From contig NC_045436.1 in NCBI RefSeq assembly GCF_002776525.5, positions 49,893,313-49,957,312 of the forward strand: DNA of 64,000 nucleotides, in the 5' to 3' direction. Under the pieces are notes generated by a model. It had not been told where the DNA came from. It ran no database searches and saw only the letters and a program-made list of their open reading frames with translations. The position numbers were made by a program, and so were the translations under genes. Numbering within the stretch: the stretch's first letter is position 1; each line of letters opens with the position of its first letter. The DNA comes from Piliocolobus tephrosceles (lineage: Eukaryota > Chordata > Mammalia > Primates > Cercopithecidae). Positions 1-15,215 of the stretch are shown here, piece by piece.

Positions 1-1784
1 GTCTGAAGGTTCCCAGATGTGGACAGCATCTAAAGCCACGGATCCATGATCTCAACCAGGGGAGGAGTGTGGACAGAGGAGAAAAGCATCAGGGACTGAG
101 CCCTGGGGCACACCAGGGTTCGGAGGACCCAGCCAACAGACTGAGAAGGAGCAGCCGGGGAGAGAGGAGGCAAAACAGGAGAGTGTGAGGTCCTAGAAAG
201 CAAGTGAGGGAACTGCTTTAAGGAGGAAGGAGTGATCAACTCACAGTAGCAAATTTTCACACTTGAGTGTTCAGGTAAAAGCTGAAGTTTCCTCTGCAGT
301 TTCCTGTAACAAGATTGTGCACTTTTAATGTCACTCCCCTCTTATGATGTGGGAAAGGCAGTGACATCTGCTTAAAATAATCACTAATACCCTTATGTTA
401 CAATGAAGCATATTTTCAAAGCGTGTCGTTACTGTTTTTATCAGCATAGCTTTCCCCTTGGTTCCATGTTCTATGTGTACAACTCAGAAGCGAAAGAAAG
501 GCACACATCTCAGCCCCACACGGGGTCAGGAGAGATAGCCCTGAGCTACTGTTGCCTGGAGTCACGCCATTTTCCTAATTTTTAGTTCCTGCAGTAAAAG
601 TCTTGTTGTCCTTAACAGCAGTGGTGGCTGTGTGAGGAAAATCAATCAGAGAAACCGTTTTAAAAGGTTTTAAATGATTACCAGAGCATAGTATAATCAC
701 TTCAGGAACCAAGACAACAATTTGACAAGTGAAAAACTCCCCAAATTTCACTGGCTTGACTGAAAGTCCTGTTACAAAAAACAAACATCTGACAAATCGA
801 TCAATCTAGCTTAAACATCCAAACACAGCAGTTTGTCACTGAGTGAGAGAGAAGCAGCACGAGATGACTGGGTGGGTTTTCCACCAAATGGACATCCAGA
901 AGAGACAACTTAAATCTTGAACTGTTTGGGAGGTTTTTCGTGAATGATAATGAATGGTTACGTTAGAGAACTGAGTGCTAAATCCTGAAGAATAAATATA
1001 TTTTGTGGAAATTGTTTTTGTGTCTCTGCAGCCAAAATATCTCAGGCTTCACTCATCTGCGACCACAAATGTGATTGCATCAATATTAATATCCAAATCT
1101 CTATGACTCACAGCCTCCACCAGGATTTTGACTTCAAAATCCCCCTCCCTTAAGTGTATTTGGGAATCCTCAGGGTGTGTACTGTATTTATAGTGTCGCT
1201 AAACTTGCGTGCGTGGCCAATAAGGGACTCAGCCCCGACCCCAGAGAAGCCTGTCCAAGCTGATGACCTCTAGTGACCTCCCTGCCCACCTGGAGCCACT
1301 TGTCCACCCGGGTGCCCACAGGGCTATGTCTCACATCTGACGCCTGTGGAGCTGGGACTGCTCTGAAACTCCACCTAGGAGACAAGCCTCATCTCCCTTG
1401 TGAAGTAAGAACACTCCCTGGTTACTCCCAGTTGGAGGGTTGACAAGGAAAGGTCTCTTGAGCCTCAAATGTCACAAGCCTTAGTCACAAGCTCTTTCAA
1501 TTCAGGCACCAAGCCCTTTTTTTGGTCCCCCAAGCATGAAGTCGTGCTGCCTGGGTGGGAAGCAGTTCTGGAAACAGCCCTCTTGCAGCCCTTCTACTTG
1601 AGTCTGCCTCACTGGCAGCAGGTTCCTCTCTTCCTCAGAAGGCTTCTTACCTCTCGGATATATCAGTAGTTGTGAATAGATTGATGGGAGGAGGCTACCA
1701 CCTAACTTTACTTTCCAGAATCTCTGAGTCTCCGCTGTCTCCAGCTGGGATACTTTTTTTTAGAAAGTCTTTTGTCTTTTTGAA
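1..1784. other. Intergenic, no gene recognised
   Basis: Mixed-composition DNA. The first 250 bases resemble an old, decayed interspersed repeat, but I cannot name it. No ORF beyond chance length, no Alu and no splice-supported exon was seen. Confidence 0.5.
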
Positions 1785-2015
1785 AATTCTTGATTGATAC
1801 GTAATCGTTGTACATATTTATGGGGTACAACATGATGTTTGAATACATGTATAAATTACACAGTGGCCAAATCAGGGTAATTAGCATATCCATAACTTTA
1901 AACATTCATTATTTCTATGTTATGAGAACATTCAAAACCCTCTCTTGTAACTATTTTGAAATCTACAATACATTATTGTTCATTCTAGCCATCCTACTGT
2001 GCAAGAAAAAATTGT
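1785..2015 (-). mobile_element. L1 3' fragment
   Basis: The + strand reads as the complement of an older L1 3' end (TACATATTTATGGGGTACA, then GGGTAATTAGCATATCC). The same stretch recurs at 25.35 and 54.43 kb. Confidence 0.75.
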
Positions 2016-2434
2016 ATTAAGGATTGAAAATGTTCTGTCTATAATGATAGCCCAGTAGACTCTTTCCAATTCCAGCAAAAGACAGAAATTGTAGGGAAAT
2101 AGGAGCAGCAGTCAAAATCTTTTTGAAGAGATCCTCTGTTCCTGTTCCTCTGCAGGCCTCCATGCTCTCTACCTGAGGGAAAACCCATGGCTTGCTTAGA
2201 GCAGAGCTGGGGACACCAGAGGGATTATTCCAGCCTTCACCCAGTCTCCAAGAACCCAAGTAAAGAGAGGGACTCCTTAAGTAGAGACCAGAAGTATTTC
2301 TATCTTCACCCCCAACTCCCTCAGATACACACTATTTGGGCTATTTTGCAGAGAGGAAAGGATTCAGCAATCCAGAGCTTTTCAATAATCGGTCAAATTT
2401 ACAATAGTAGTGTTAATAAGAAGTAATTTAATTT

Positions 2435-2473
2435 CCTTGAATATTTACTATGTGCCAGGCACTGTGCTAAACA

Positions 2474-2510
<37 letters not shown>

Positions 2511-2695
2511 TCTCTCTCATTTAATCCACACACCAAGATTATGAAGTAGATTTATTATCCCAATTTTGCAGGAAAGTAAATTGAAGTTCAGAGAATTTTC
2601 ATCGTCAAGACCACACAGCTGATAAGTGCTGAATTGAGAAGCCCATCCCAGTAGAACTCCAAAGCCTGGGCTTTTAACACAATATCATATTAGCT
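2435..2695 (-). repeat. MIR copy with internal (CA)n
   Basis: TACTATGTGCCAGGCACTGTGCTAA, then CATTTAATCC, a CAATTTTGCAGG-type segment and ACCACACAGCTGATAAGTG, is the antisense MIR order. A CA dinucleotide tract of about 36 bases (2474-2509) interrupts it. Confidence 0.8.
2474..2509. repeat. (CA)n microsatellite
   Basis: An uninterrupted CA tract of about 18 units inside the MIR copy. Confidence 0.95.
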
Positions 2696-2774
2696 CTTGA
2701 CATTCAGATGTAAATATCAATTCAAACTCTGGCTGGAGCAAGAAAAGCCCTTCACAAAACACTGTTTTATTACA

Positions 2775-2908
2775 AAAAAAATTTTTTTTACAGTGAAATA
2801 CAGAGGATCTCACTATGTTGCCCAGGCTGGTCTCGAACTCCTGGGCTCAAGTGATCCTCCCGCCTTGGCCTCCCGAAGGATTGCAAGCACATGTCACTGA
2901 GCCTATAC
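2775..2908 (-). mobile_element. Partial Alu monomer
   Basis: A T-rich start is followed by GTTGCCCAGGCTGGTCTCGA and GCCTCCCGAAGGATTGC, a single diverged monomer of FLAM/Alu type. Confidence 0.7.
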
Positions 2909-4640
2909 ATAAAACACAATTTTATTGAGCGTTCCTGTGGACATTATTGCAGTTTGGTCTGTGTTCCATGAAGACTAGCGTGAGTGAGAAAAATGCACAG
3001 CCTGGGGCAGATCCTTGCATGTTGTGATGCTAGGAGGCCTTAGGAGATCTCATTTCCCTGAAGCCTCCATAGGACTGAAAAACGTGAAGGTGCTCGGTGT
3101 ACAGCTCTCTAGGGAGAGCCAGGTATGGGGCAGAGCTCTTCCCAAAAGTCCGGAGGCTCTAGTTTTACTTGATTCAGTGGCTGCGTGTCCTCAGAAAAGT
3201 GTTGGTGCCTCCCAGGGCTTCCTCACCTGATAGATAGAAGACCACGCTGAGGCAGCAGGCAAGGTAATGCTCCCACTGCCCACCCCGAGGGAATGTGTGG
3301 GAGATTGGGTGAGGCTGCTGAGAGAAAGAGGCTGCTGAGAGTTCTGTATCGCCAGAGAATGATGCTTTTTATTATTTCAGAAACCAATGAGCTTTGTCTC
3401 TCAGGCTATCACTCTGGTTCTGTTCACCACCAAGTAATTTCACTAAAAATGAACTCAGAAATGAAAAATAAAATGGCCATTAAAAATTGTACTACTGTAC
3501 ATGCCCAGTGGCTATTTTAAAATAAAATCCCTTTGAAATTTTATTATTTACATTTTTTCAATCAAATGATTGGGATTGTTTGATGGATTAAGTGAAACTC
3601 CACTTTTGAATTATGTTGCTATTTAACTGCCAAAAAAATGAGGTATTCGTTTTTAACTCTGCTTCTCATCCAAAAGGAACATCGAATTCAAGTCTAGAGA
3701 AAAGCAATTGTGACAATTTCCTCCTTTTCTTCAACATAATTGCATAAGACTTTTTAAATAAATCAGTTCAGTTATTAACCTTCAAGAAATGAGGCAAATG
3801 TTAAAAACTAGGATGGCAACCGAGATTCATAAGCACACGGAAGGGAATCCTTGCAGGAACTGTATGTTGAAGCTTTGTGATAAAATGCACTGACAGAACC
3901 AATTCATTTGCATCGCATTTTATAGGATATTAAGTAGAAAAGGTAGTGTCATAATTTTATTTCCTTTTGCCTCATGTATTCTGCATTATGAATTAATGTA
4001 GTAATGCAGAATTGAAATCAGCCTGAAAGGAGTAAACATGACGCTCAGAGCATCTTACTCTAAGGTACATCAGTTCTGTCAACTAAAATTTACCACTGTT
4101 GTGTTATCTCACTCTCTTGCCATAACCTAATGACATCAGAGGCACTGAATCTGGAAACTGAAGTGACAGGACTTGCCTCTGGGCTGCATGTAATACTTAG
4201 GAGAAGTAAACAACTGGAAAGAAAACCCAACCCTTGGGAAATGGACAGCCAATGGGAGATTGCTTTGGTGATGTCATGCCTTCTCTCCCTGGTGTGTCCT
4301 TGGTTAAATAGAAACAAAGATAACAGCAATGTGCTCCAAGAGTTTGTGAATTCCTTCTGCCTGAGCAACTCCTAGCACTTTGCAGGCATCTCATTGATCT
4401 CAGGAGGTAAGCATGATCACTATTTAGGGAATGGCAAGGCTTTAAGACGTGGCAACAGGCGAAAGCCCAAAATGACAGATGGGCCATAGTGCCTCAGAAC
4501 AGCAACAAGACTGTCTCTGTCCCTAGGGTATGCCAGTCTCTCTGGGGTGGGGGGCATTACCTGCATTTTTCAGTGATGGCGGGCAAGGACCACTTCAGCT
4601 AACAGGGATAGTGGCGACCCTCCAAGAGTGAAGACGGGCT
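2909..4640. other. Intergenic, mostly unique AT-rich DNA
   Basis: No gene recognised. About 3530-4090 is AT-rich and looks non-repetitive. The short ORFs at 4090-4490 on both strands overlap each other and have no recognisable domain. Confidence 0.5.
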
Positions 4641-4659
4641 CCAGGGCATGGCTCTGGCA

Positions 4660-5010
4660 TCTAGTTTCACTGCCTCCAGTCTCTCCCACCTGAGCCATTC
4701 CAGGCTAGCTTCAACAAAGCACAACACTGACCACATCTCTCTCCTGCTCCAAATACAGTTCTGGCATCATCACTGCAATCTTGTCTTTGCAAATTTAGTA
4801 CCAGCTATTCTCTACCCACACTCCTGCTCCAGCCCAGCCCAACTATTCCCTCACTCACACCTGCGCTTTCCCACCTCTGAGCCTTTTTCACACTGTTCTC
4901 TCTTTCTGCAGTGCTCTTCTCTCTCATGTGTATACCAAGTCCTATCCAGTTTCCATGTGACACCATCTTTAATGTGCATCGTGCATCCCCATCCACTTTT
5001 TCCTCCAAGG
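4660..5010 (+). repeat. L2-like fragment
   Basis: The pyrimidine-rich text (ACCACATCTCTCTCCTGCTC, then a TTTCTGCAGTGCTCTTC region) follows the order I know for the 3' part of L2. It explains the 128-codon open frame here. Confidence 0.5.
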
Positions 5011-5224
5011 GGAAAAAATCTCTCTTTAGTCTAAAGATGTAAAAAGGTACAGGATATGGTGTAGTGGTGCTCAAATATTTTTGCTTGTATATTCCTCAAA
5101 TAATTTTCTTGTAACACCAAAAATGTGTAAGGAGACTAAAATATGTCTCCTTACACATTTTAAATTACCATAAAAATAGTTTCATTATCAGTTTAAATAG
5201 TTGCAAATTGTGTAATTTTTGATG

Positions 5225-5402
5225 CAGTTTTCAAACTTCAACATGTATCAAAATCACCTGGAGGGTTTGTTAAAGTCCACCAGTTCTCAGAGTTTCTGAT
5301 TCAGTGGGTCTGGGTAGGGCCTGAGAAGTTGGATTTCTATAAAGTTCTCAAATGATGTCAAGGCTGCTGGTTCAGGGACCACACTTTGAGAACTGCTTGT
5401 CT
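5225..5402 (+). mobile_element. MER5A-like hAT element
   Basis: AATCACCTGGAGGGTTTGTT, TGATTCAGTGGGTCTGGG, and GGGACCACACTTTGAGAACT at the end fit the short non-autonomous hAT-Charlie element MER5A. Confidence 0.75.
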
Positions 5403-5523
5403 GGTATATCGTAAATATCAACATTTAAAAATGTCATATCACTTCTTTAAATGTATCCAGTGGAATCTAAAAACCATAGGAATTTGAGACCCACCATGAT
5501 TTATTTTTAATAATACAAAAATT

Positions 5524-5853
<330 letters not shown>

Positions 5854-6105
5854 AAGCTCTTCTTGACAATAGGAAATTTTATGTTATTTTTCTTTTTGAA
5901 CTTTTATTTCCATTCTATTTCTCCAGCAAAATTTTATGCTAATATAAGATATTTTACTCACAATTTTATCGATTGCTCTCTCACATATCTCTGCTACAAA
6001 TATGTATAGAAATTGAAATAAACATTTATTTAAATCTCCTGTGACTATTAGGATCTGAGTGTTTAATACCATGACAATTAGTAGTAGTAGATCATTGGAA
6101 AAACT

Positions 6106-7110
6106 TGAAAGGGTGGCCTGCCCCTCCATACCTGTGGGTATATCTCGTCAAGTGGGACGAGAGACTGAGAAAAGAAATAAGACACAGAGACAAAGTATAG
6201 AGAAACAACAGTGGGCCCAGGAGACTGGCACTCAGCATACCAAGGACCTGCACCAGCAACGGTCTCTGAGTTCCCTCAGTTTTCATTATTATTTTCACTA
6301 TCTTAGCAAGAGGAATGCGGCAAAGAGCAGGGTGATAGTGGGGAGAAGGTCAGCAAGAAAACATGTGAGCAAAAGGATCTGTGTGATAATTAAGTTCAAG
6401 AGGAGGTACTATGCCTGGATGTGCATGTAGGCCAGATTTATGTTTTTCTCTGCCCAAACATCTCAGCGGAGCAAAGAATAACAAAGCAGCATTGCTGCCA
6501 ACGTGTCTCACCTCCCGCCATAGGGCGGTTTTTCTCCTATCTCAGAATTGAACAAATGTACAATCCAGTTTTATACTGAGACATTCAGTTCCCAGGGGCA
6601 GGCAGGAGACAGTGGCCTTCCTCTATCTCAACTGCAAGAGGCTTTCCTCTTTTACTAATCCACTTCAGCACAGACCCTTTATGGGTGTCGGGCTGGGGGA
6701 TGGCCAGGTCTTTCTTATCCCACGAGGCCATATTTCAGAGTATCACATGGGGAGAAACCTTGGACAATACCCGGCTTTCCAAGGCAGAGGTCCCTGTGGC
6801 TTTTCACAGTGCATTGTGCCCCTGGTTTATTGAAACTAGAGAACGGCGATGACTTTTACCAAGCATACTGCTTGTAAACATTTTGTTAACAAGGCACATC
6901 CTGCACAGCCCTAGATCCCTTAAACCTTGATTCCATACAACACATGTTTTTGTGAGCTCAAAGTTGGGGCAAAGTGGCTGGGGCAAAGTTACAAATTAAC
7001 AGCATCTCAGCAAACCAATTGTTCAACGTACAGGTCAAAATGGAATTTCTTATGTCTTTCCTTTCTACATAGACACAGTAACAGTCTGATCTCTCTTTCT
7101 TTTCCCTACA
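6106..7110 (-). mobile_element. Solo LTR of HERV-K (HML) type
   Basis: A 1,005-bp unit starts TG and ends CA when read on the - strand. It is bounded by a perfect 5-bp target duplication, AAACT (6101-6105 and 7111-7115). Internal text fits the LTR5/LTR13 group of betaretrovirus-like HERV-K: on the reverse strand a CTTTGTCTCTGTGTCTTAT segment near the 3' end and AGAGATCAGACTGTTACTG near the 5' end. No viral internal region flanks it, so it is a recombination-derived solo LTR. The exact subfamily is not certain. Short ORFs inside it are not viral genes. Confidence 0.85.
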
Positions 7111-7695
7111 AAACTGACATAAGTATATATAAATTTTATGAAATTATTATTTTAAAAAGTAAAATTTTATTGAAAACATATATTAAGTTAGGACTAGTTT
7201 TTCTTCCAAATATTTCTTGGTATGTTTTTTTGTTTGTCTGTCTGTTTGCTTTTTGGTTAATATTACTAATTACTAGAATGAGACAGGTTTCTATATGAAT
7301 TTTATTCCTACTTTTATTTTTTATAGGCATAAGCAAAGAATATTATTGACATAAGTGGAAATGAATTTTGTAATTGCAATTTTACTAAATTTTCTGAATG
7401 CTTTCCAAGTTCTCCATCAATAATCACAGTGATCTGACATCCAAAATTATTTTTAAAGACCTACCAGCTAAAAACTTGATGAGATTCTCCTTTAATACAG
7501 TTGAAAGCAGAGAATTAGAAACCACCTGGCTGGCAAAAAGCGCTGTTACCCAAACATGTGAGTCATCCTATATTTCACTATTAACATCATTATTTCAAAT
7601 TGTCCTTTGGTTGCTGCATTGGAGGTTTTGCTTTATTTGTTTGCTGGTTTGGGGTTTTTGTTGTTGTTGTTGTTTGCCTTTTTTAATTATATAGG
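7111..7695. other. Intergenic AT-rich DNA
   Basis: Low-complexity AT-rich sequence with T-rich and TTG-rich runs (about 7200-7260 and 7640-7680). No gene or named repeat recognised. Confidence 0.5.
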
Positions 7696-7800
7696 ACAGG
7701 GGTTGGCAAACTATGGGCAGTTTGTGCTGATCAAATCCTGCCTAGCCTGCTTTCGTGCAGCCCTCAGGTTAAGAATGGTTTTCAGGTTTTGGGATTTTTT
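7696..7800 (+). mobile_element. hAT-type (Charlie group) remnant
   Basis: CAGGGGTTGGCAAACTATGG is the typical left end of a non-autonomous hAT family. The body is decayed. A related copy in the other orientation lies at 60.6 kb. Confidence 0.6.
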
Positions 7801-8059
7801 TTTAAAGGAAGTACTACTTTTTATTGATCAAATAAATTCTGCTTTCTTATTTTCATTATTTTGTATTTGCTCAAGGAAAGCTACTTAAAGACTAAATAAA
7901 GAACGGAGTTGGGAGAGGTAAACTACCAACTTCTCGACCACATGTACGGAGTTCTTAGACTGGTCCTCTTGTGTGTATAGTTAGGTCTCAATTCACTACC
8001 ATGATAAGGCTGCTTTGGCATATACTCTAAACTCAGGGATGATCTCAAAATTACATCTT

Positions 8060-8860
<801 letters not shown>

Positions 8861-9480
8861 GGATAAGTACAAATCAGTTTCCCTTTCCGGGTTCCCCACC
8901 CCCAGCATTCTATCTTTGACTCTGCTTTGGCACTTATAACCTTGAATGTGGTCTTATAGTTATTTACATATAAGTCTAACCTTCCCTATTAAAGCATAAT
9001 CTTCTTAAAGGCATCAGCTGGCTCTTCCACTTTCGGTCCCACCACCTGTCCCCCTCCCCACAAACACACGTACACAACTCCTAGCCCCACATCTTAGGCA
9101 TTGCAGTCATTTGGCAAATCTAGGAGTGCAAATGTGTGAAGGGTTTCTACTGAGCACAGTTTAGTGTGGATCACAAAGATTGCATGATCGGGGCTTATCG
9201 TCTGGCTGTCTGCCACAAGGTCCCCCCAAGTCACCACCTAGAGTGGCACTGAGGAGAAAGTTAGAGCTGTGTGTTCCACACGAGTGCATAAGCAGGTGCT
9301 CGCATGCTACACAAACGCCCAGTAGAAAGGCCTTGTGGTGCTCTGTTGTTGCCTATGACTGGGAGAAGGTAGAGTGTGTCTGTACTCCTTTAGCCTGTGG
9401 GAGGCTGTACGTACACAGTAAAGCACTGGCTTTGGAGTCAGACAGTACTTCTCTGATCATCGACCTTTTCATTATCTACC
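8861..9480. other. Intergenic, no gene recognised
   Basis: A decayed L2-like piece may lie at about 8940-9050 (CTTAAAGGCATCAGCTGG). The 114-codon + ORF at 9180-9524 has no domain and runs into the direct repeat at 9484. Confidence 0.4.
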
Positions 9481-9483
9481 TTT

Positions 9484-9551
9484 TTACACAAGTATGTTGG
9501 CCAAAATTCAAACTATATACTTAAAATCTGAGATTTTATTGTATGTAAATA
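9484..9551 (+). repeat. 68-bp direct repeat, copy 1
   Basis: Identical base for base, by eye, to 10068-10135. Followed by short tandem copies of a GTATGTAAATG/TACAAGAGGACGTTT unit (about 9552-9600) and an 8-bp-stem hairpin (AAGAGGAC GTTT GTCCTCTT). Confidence 0.85.
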
Positions 9552-9705
9552 CAATACAAGAGGACGTTTTGTATGTAAATGTAAATACAAGAGGACGTTT
9601 GTCCTCTTCTCCCCAGTTCCAGTCTCTGTCCCAATTCTCTTAATTTCCCTTACCAAACCCTTCAACTTCTCACATACAGCAAGGACACAAAGTTAGCGCA
9701 CAGCC

Positions 9706-9823
9706 ATCAAGAGCTGGTGGCCTTTCCATGGGGCCCTCCGTGAGCCCTAGATGAGTGGCCCCACAGTAGAGCTTAGAGTAGTCCAGCTAGCCAGATGGAG
9801 AAAGTGGTGAGAAGCTCAAGCTT
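9706..9823. repeat. 118-bp inverted repeat, left arm
   Basis: The reverse complement of 10811-10928, same length, with 7 mismatches by my count. The arms are separated by 987 bases. I do not recognise the unit as a named transposon. Confidence 0.85.
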
Positions 9824-10067
9824 GAATTGGGACGTACAGACAAAATGTAGCCACTTTGTTTTGTCTATAATTAGTTTGATCTTCTTCCTGGGCTCGGACA
9901 CTGGATACGGCAGAAGAAAATTTACTTGAATCCTACCGTGTTTAAGTCTGTTTCAATCTAATCATCTATGTGGGTCATTTTATCTTTCTTGGATAAAAAT
10001 GCACACTCCTTCAGACTGACAACTGTTGTAGTGGTGGAAATGTTCTACATCTTGATTGGGGTGGTGG

Positions 10068-10135
10068 TTACACAAGTATGTTGGCCAAAATTCAAACTAT
10101 ATACTTAAAATCTGAGATTTTATTGTATGTAAATA
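10068..10135 (+). repeat. 68-bp direct repeat, copy 2
   Basis: An exact second copy of 9484-9551, 584 bases downstream. The left arm of the inverted repeat lies between the two copies. Confidence 0.85.
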
Positions 10136-10810
10136 TCTCAGTGATATGACTATAAAAACCAAAAAACAAACTCACTCTTTCAGGTAGCCTTTCCCATCCC
10201 TGTGTCTCTTCTAAAATGGCTCCCGGTATACGGGAAAGTGGGCCTGTGTCCCTGGCTTGTCTGGAATGGGGAGTCTAGCCAGTTCTCCAACAGAAAAGGA
10301 ATGAAGAATCCAGCAAGACAAGGATATGGGTGAGATCCGTGTTTGCCTCCCCAGGAGGGAAAGGCATCGGGTGTTCCAGCTTGTTGTGATCCAAGTAGCA
10401 AAATAGGGCACCTTTCCCCTGGGTTCCAATGTAGCTGTGGTCCAGAGTTCTTTCTTTGTAATCATTCATTCCCTTATTGATGACCATTTTTACCTGTACC
10501 ACAACAGGGTAACCAGCCAGTTTAAAGACTTGTTTGGCATCCATCCTATGTGTTGATCGGTGTATGTGCCTGTGCTTGATTGTTCTCATGGTGCTGGGTG
10601 GAGGGTGTGACCCTGACTTGGTTCGTCTCTGGATGCAATCTGTTGGTCTCTAGACAATGTTCCCCTTCCCTCTGGTGCTACTGGCTTCCAGTGCTGAAAC
10701 TGGCAACTGCTAGTTCAGCAACTCCAAGGCAGGCAATGCAGAAACATGGCAGGGTGGGGATGGGGAATTCCTCTCTTACCAACCCTGCCTCATTTCAGTT
10801 TTTGCTTCAG

Positions 10811-10928
10811 AAGCTTGGGCTTCTCACCACTTTCTCCATCTGGCTAGCTGGCCTACTCTAAGCCCTACTGTGGGGCCACTCATCCAGGGCTCACAGAGCG
10901 CCCCATGGTAAGGCCACCAGCTCTTGAT
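10811..10928. repeat. 118-bp inverted repeat, right arm
   Basis: The partner of 9706-9823. The enclosed DNA (about 10180-10800) holds overlapping - strand frames of 73-104 codons without a recognisable domain. Confidence 0.85.
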
Positions 10929-11350
10929 TCAGCTTCTGCACAATGTGGAAACTGAGGACAGCTCAGGAAACCTAACTCAGGGCCTTCCTTCTCCTTACCA
11001 TACTACTTTACTCTGCTATGGCTGTGTAAAAGACTGAATGGGACAGACATCTTGCACCAGGAGAGAAATGCCCATTAGTAATTTCCAAGCATGCACACAT
11101 GTTATAAGTTCTGAGGGCTTAGAAACAGTTGCTTGAGGTCCAGAGTTCGATTATGAAGCTGAGGAATCTACCAATTTATTCATTCGTTGCATATTTGAGT
11201 GTCTTTTGCAAGTGGGCACTGTGTGACTCTACAGTGGTTAGCAAATCTGACACAGTCCTCACGGATCTTACATAAGAGGAAAAATCTGACAACCAAATGA
11301 TCACACCAAGGAACAACTACACAGTATGCGATGCTCCATGAAAGGAGGGC
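10929..11350. other. Intergenic, no gene recognised
   Basis: Ordinary unique-looking DNA; possible decayed old repeat at 11180-11350. Confidence 0.4.
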
Positions 11351-11359
11351 CAAGGTGCC

Positions 11360-11490
11360 ATCTCCACAAGAATATAAGCACCACAGTGGTTTTCTTTATT
11401 TTGTTCAGTGATGTACCTAGAATGGGGCCTCACACATATTAAGTGCTAAATAAGTATTTGTTGAATGAATGAATGAATAAATGCATGAAA
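11360..11490 (+). repeat. L2 3' end
   Basis: An ATTAAGTGCTAAATAAGTAT region followed by TTGTTGAATGAATGAATGAA is the typical L2 3' terminus with its GAAT tandem tail. Confidence 0.75.
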
Positions 11491-12431
<941 letters not shown>

Positions 12432-13368
12432 TGGCGTTCTTTTAACTCAAGGTCCTTGAGGGCTTTTATGTGCCTCTTACAGGAAGACCCCCATGCATCC
12501 ATCTGCTTTCTCTGGGTAATGTGTCTGTTCCTCTATGGATGTGTGTGTGTTTCTGTGTGGCTCTCTCAACATCTGCATGAATGGGCATTTAAACGTGTGG
12601 GTTTAGAGTCTGACTGCAACGTTTTGCCCCTGACTTCACAAGTCCACGTAAGCATCAGTCTCACTTGTGAGGCAAACTGCCCAGTGGTGGACACCTGCAG
12701 TACACCTGGTCAGGGTGTGGAAAGTGTGCATCCATGGATTCACTATCACAGGTCCTCCAGGGCACTTTGAAGGCTGCTGGCTCTCCTTAAGTGATAATCT
12801 GTTTAAAACAAATGAAAGCCAAGTCAAAAGAGAATCTAGAAGGCTGGGCTCCAGCTGGACTCCAGAGAAGCCATCATTTGCTGAGCATGGAGAAAAGAAG
12901 AGAATGAGTTAATGTGAGTGCTGGCAGATCTCAGAAGAGTATTTTGCTCACAAAAACTGAAAATAGCATGTGGAAGTAGGACATTTGAGCCGTATGGAAA
13001 AGAATTAAAGGATATTTTGTAACAAAATGCTGTTAGGAAGGTAGGGGATCTCTACAGCCCCATCTGGATCTATGCATTCTGGATCCGAAGGTTCATCTTT
13101 AGCTCATGAAACATAATAAACCTAATTTCTTAAAAATGAAGATTTCCCCCATCTGCCTTAAAAAAAAAAAAAAAAAAAGACGTTACTAATCATCAACTTC
13201 CATATCAACAATAGAACAACAAATTATTTCCTTCAAGCAGCAATGCTGTGGAACGCTTATGGACACCTAGTTCCCTATAATTTCCCCCACTAGATCTGGG
13301 AAGCAAGTATCAACAGAGCAGTAAGGAAAGAGCAAGAAGTTGTGGTTGTCTCAACTGGTCCACCCTAG
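12432..13368. other. Intergenic, no gene recognised
   Basis: No supported gene. An isolated A-run of about 19 bases lies at 13160-13178. The ORFs at 12384-12912 continue out of Alu sequence or are short. Confidence 0.4.
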
Positions 13369-13709
<341 letters not shown>

Positions 13710-13882
13710 AGGGTCACCCTAAGACCTCCAAGGTCAATATATCGGCCTCTCTGAACTGCCACCTGTGACCCTGCACCTGCCTCCTCTTCCCCTCTGGGAT
13801 TGGGCTTTGCCTTCTCATGAGTGCTGAATTATCTTAAATTTAACATTTCATTTTTAAAAAATGAACTTTACTCATGATGTAT

Positions 13883-14591
<709 letters not shown>

Positions 14592-14819
14592 GTATTAGTT
14601 ACCTCCTCTGAGAGAGTCATATTACATCAGGGCTGCTGTCAATCCGCATGGGACTTTCGGACAAATTAGAAGAAGTGGCCCTTACACTTTACCTTCATCT
14701 GTTGAAAAATTGTCATAATATACTGATTTTGTTTGAATAAGACCCTTTAGCACCATCTGCAGGAAAATCATCTGTGAAATCTAAGATGAGAATAAGGCTC
14801 TCTTAGAGTTAAAATTATG

Positions 14820-15030
14820 TGGCTTCAAAACCAAACAATTTGGATTCAGCCTCTAGCTCTGCATCTTCCAGCAGCTGACCTTGGGCGAATTGCTTAAGTT
14901 TTCTGAGCCCCAGGTTTCCCTATTGATAAAATGGGAATAATGTATGTAATTATCAAACTTGTAATCAGGATTAAATGAGATGATGTAAAGCATTTAGCAT
15001 TATACTCATCAAATACTATGGGTTGTGCAG
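14820..15030 (+). repeat. MIR copy
   Basis: CTAGCTCTGCATCTTCCAGC, CTTGGGCGAATTGCTTAAG, AAATGGGAATAAT and ATTAAATGAGATGATGTAAA follow sense MIR order. Confidence 0.85.
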
Positions 15031-15215
15031 AAAGGACAGAAACACACACATTAGCCGTGCTCATGATGTGCATTAAAAATAGGGGAAATTGGCAGAGAAG
15101 TAGCAGGGTGTTCATTGGGTTCTGAGGTCCCATTATCCCTAGAGAGATCCCCCAGCACAGGGGACAGACACACCATGGAAAGATCCCAAGAGAGGGAAAC
15201 CACCTTTGCAAAAAT

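Noticed and set aside
4648..5034. 128-codon + frame rich in Ser, His, Leu
   Set aside because: Explained by an L2-like repeat with pyrimidine-rich sequence.
10275..10589. 104-codon - strand frame inside the inverted-repeat interval
   Set aside because: No family recognised and two other frames overlap it; not enough to call a gene or pseudogene.
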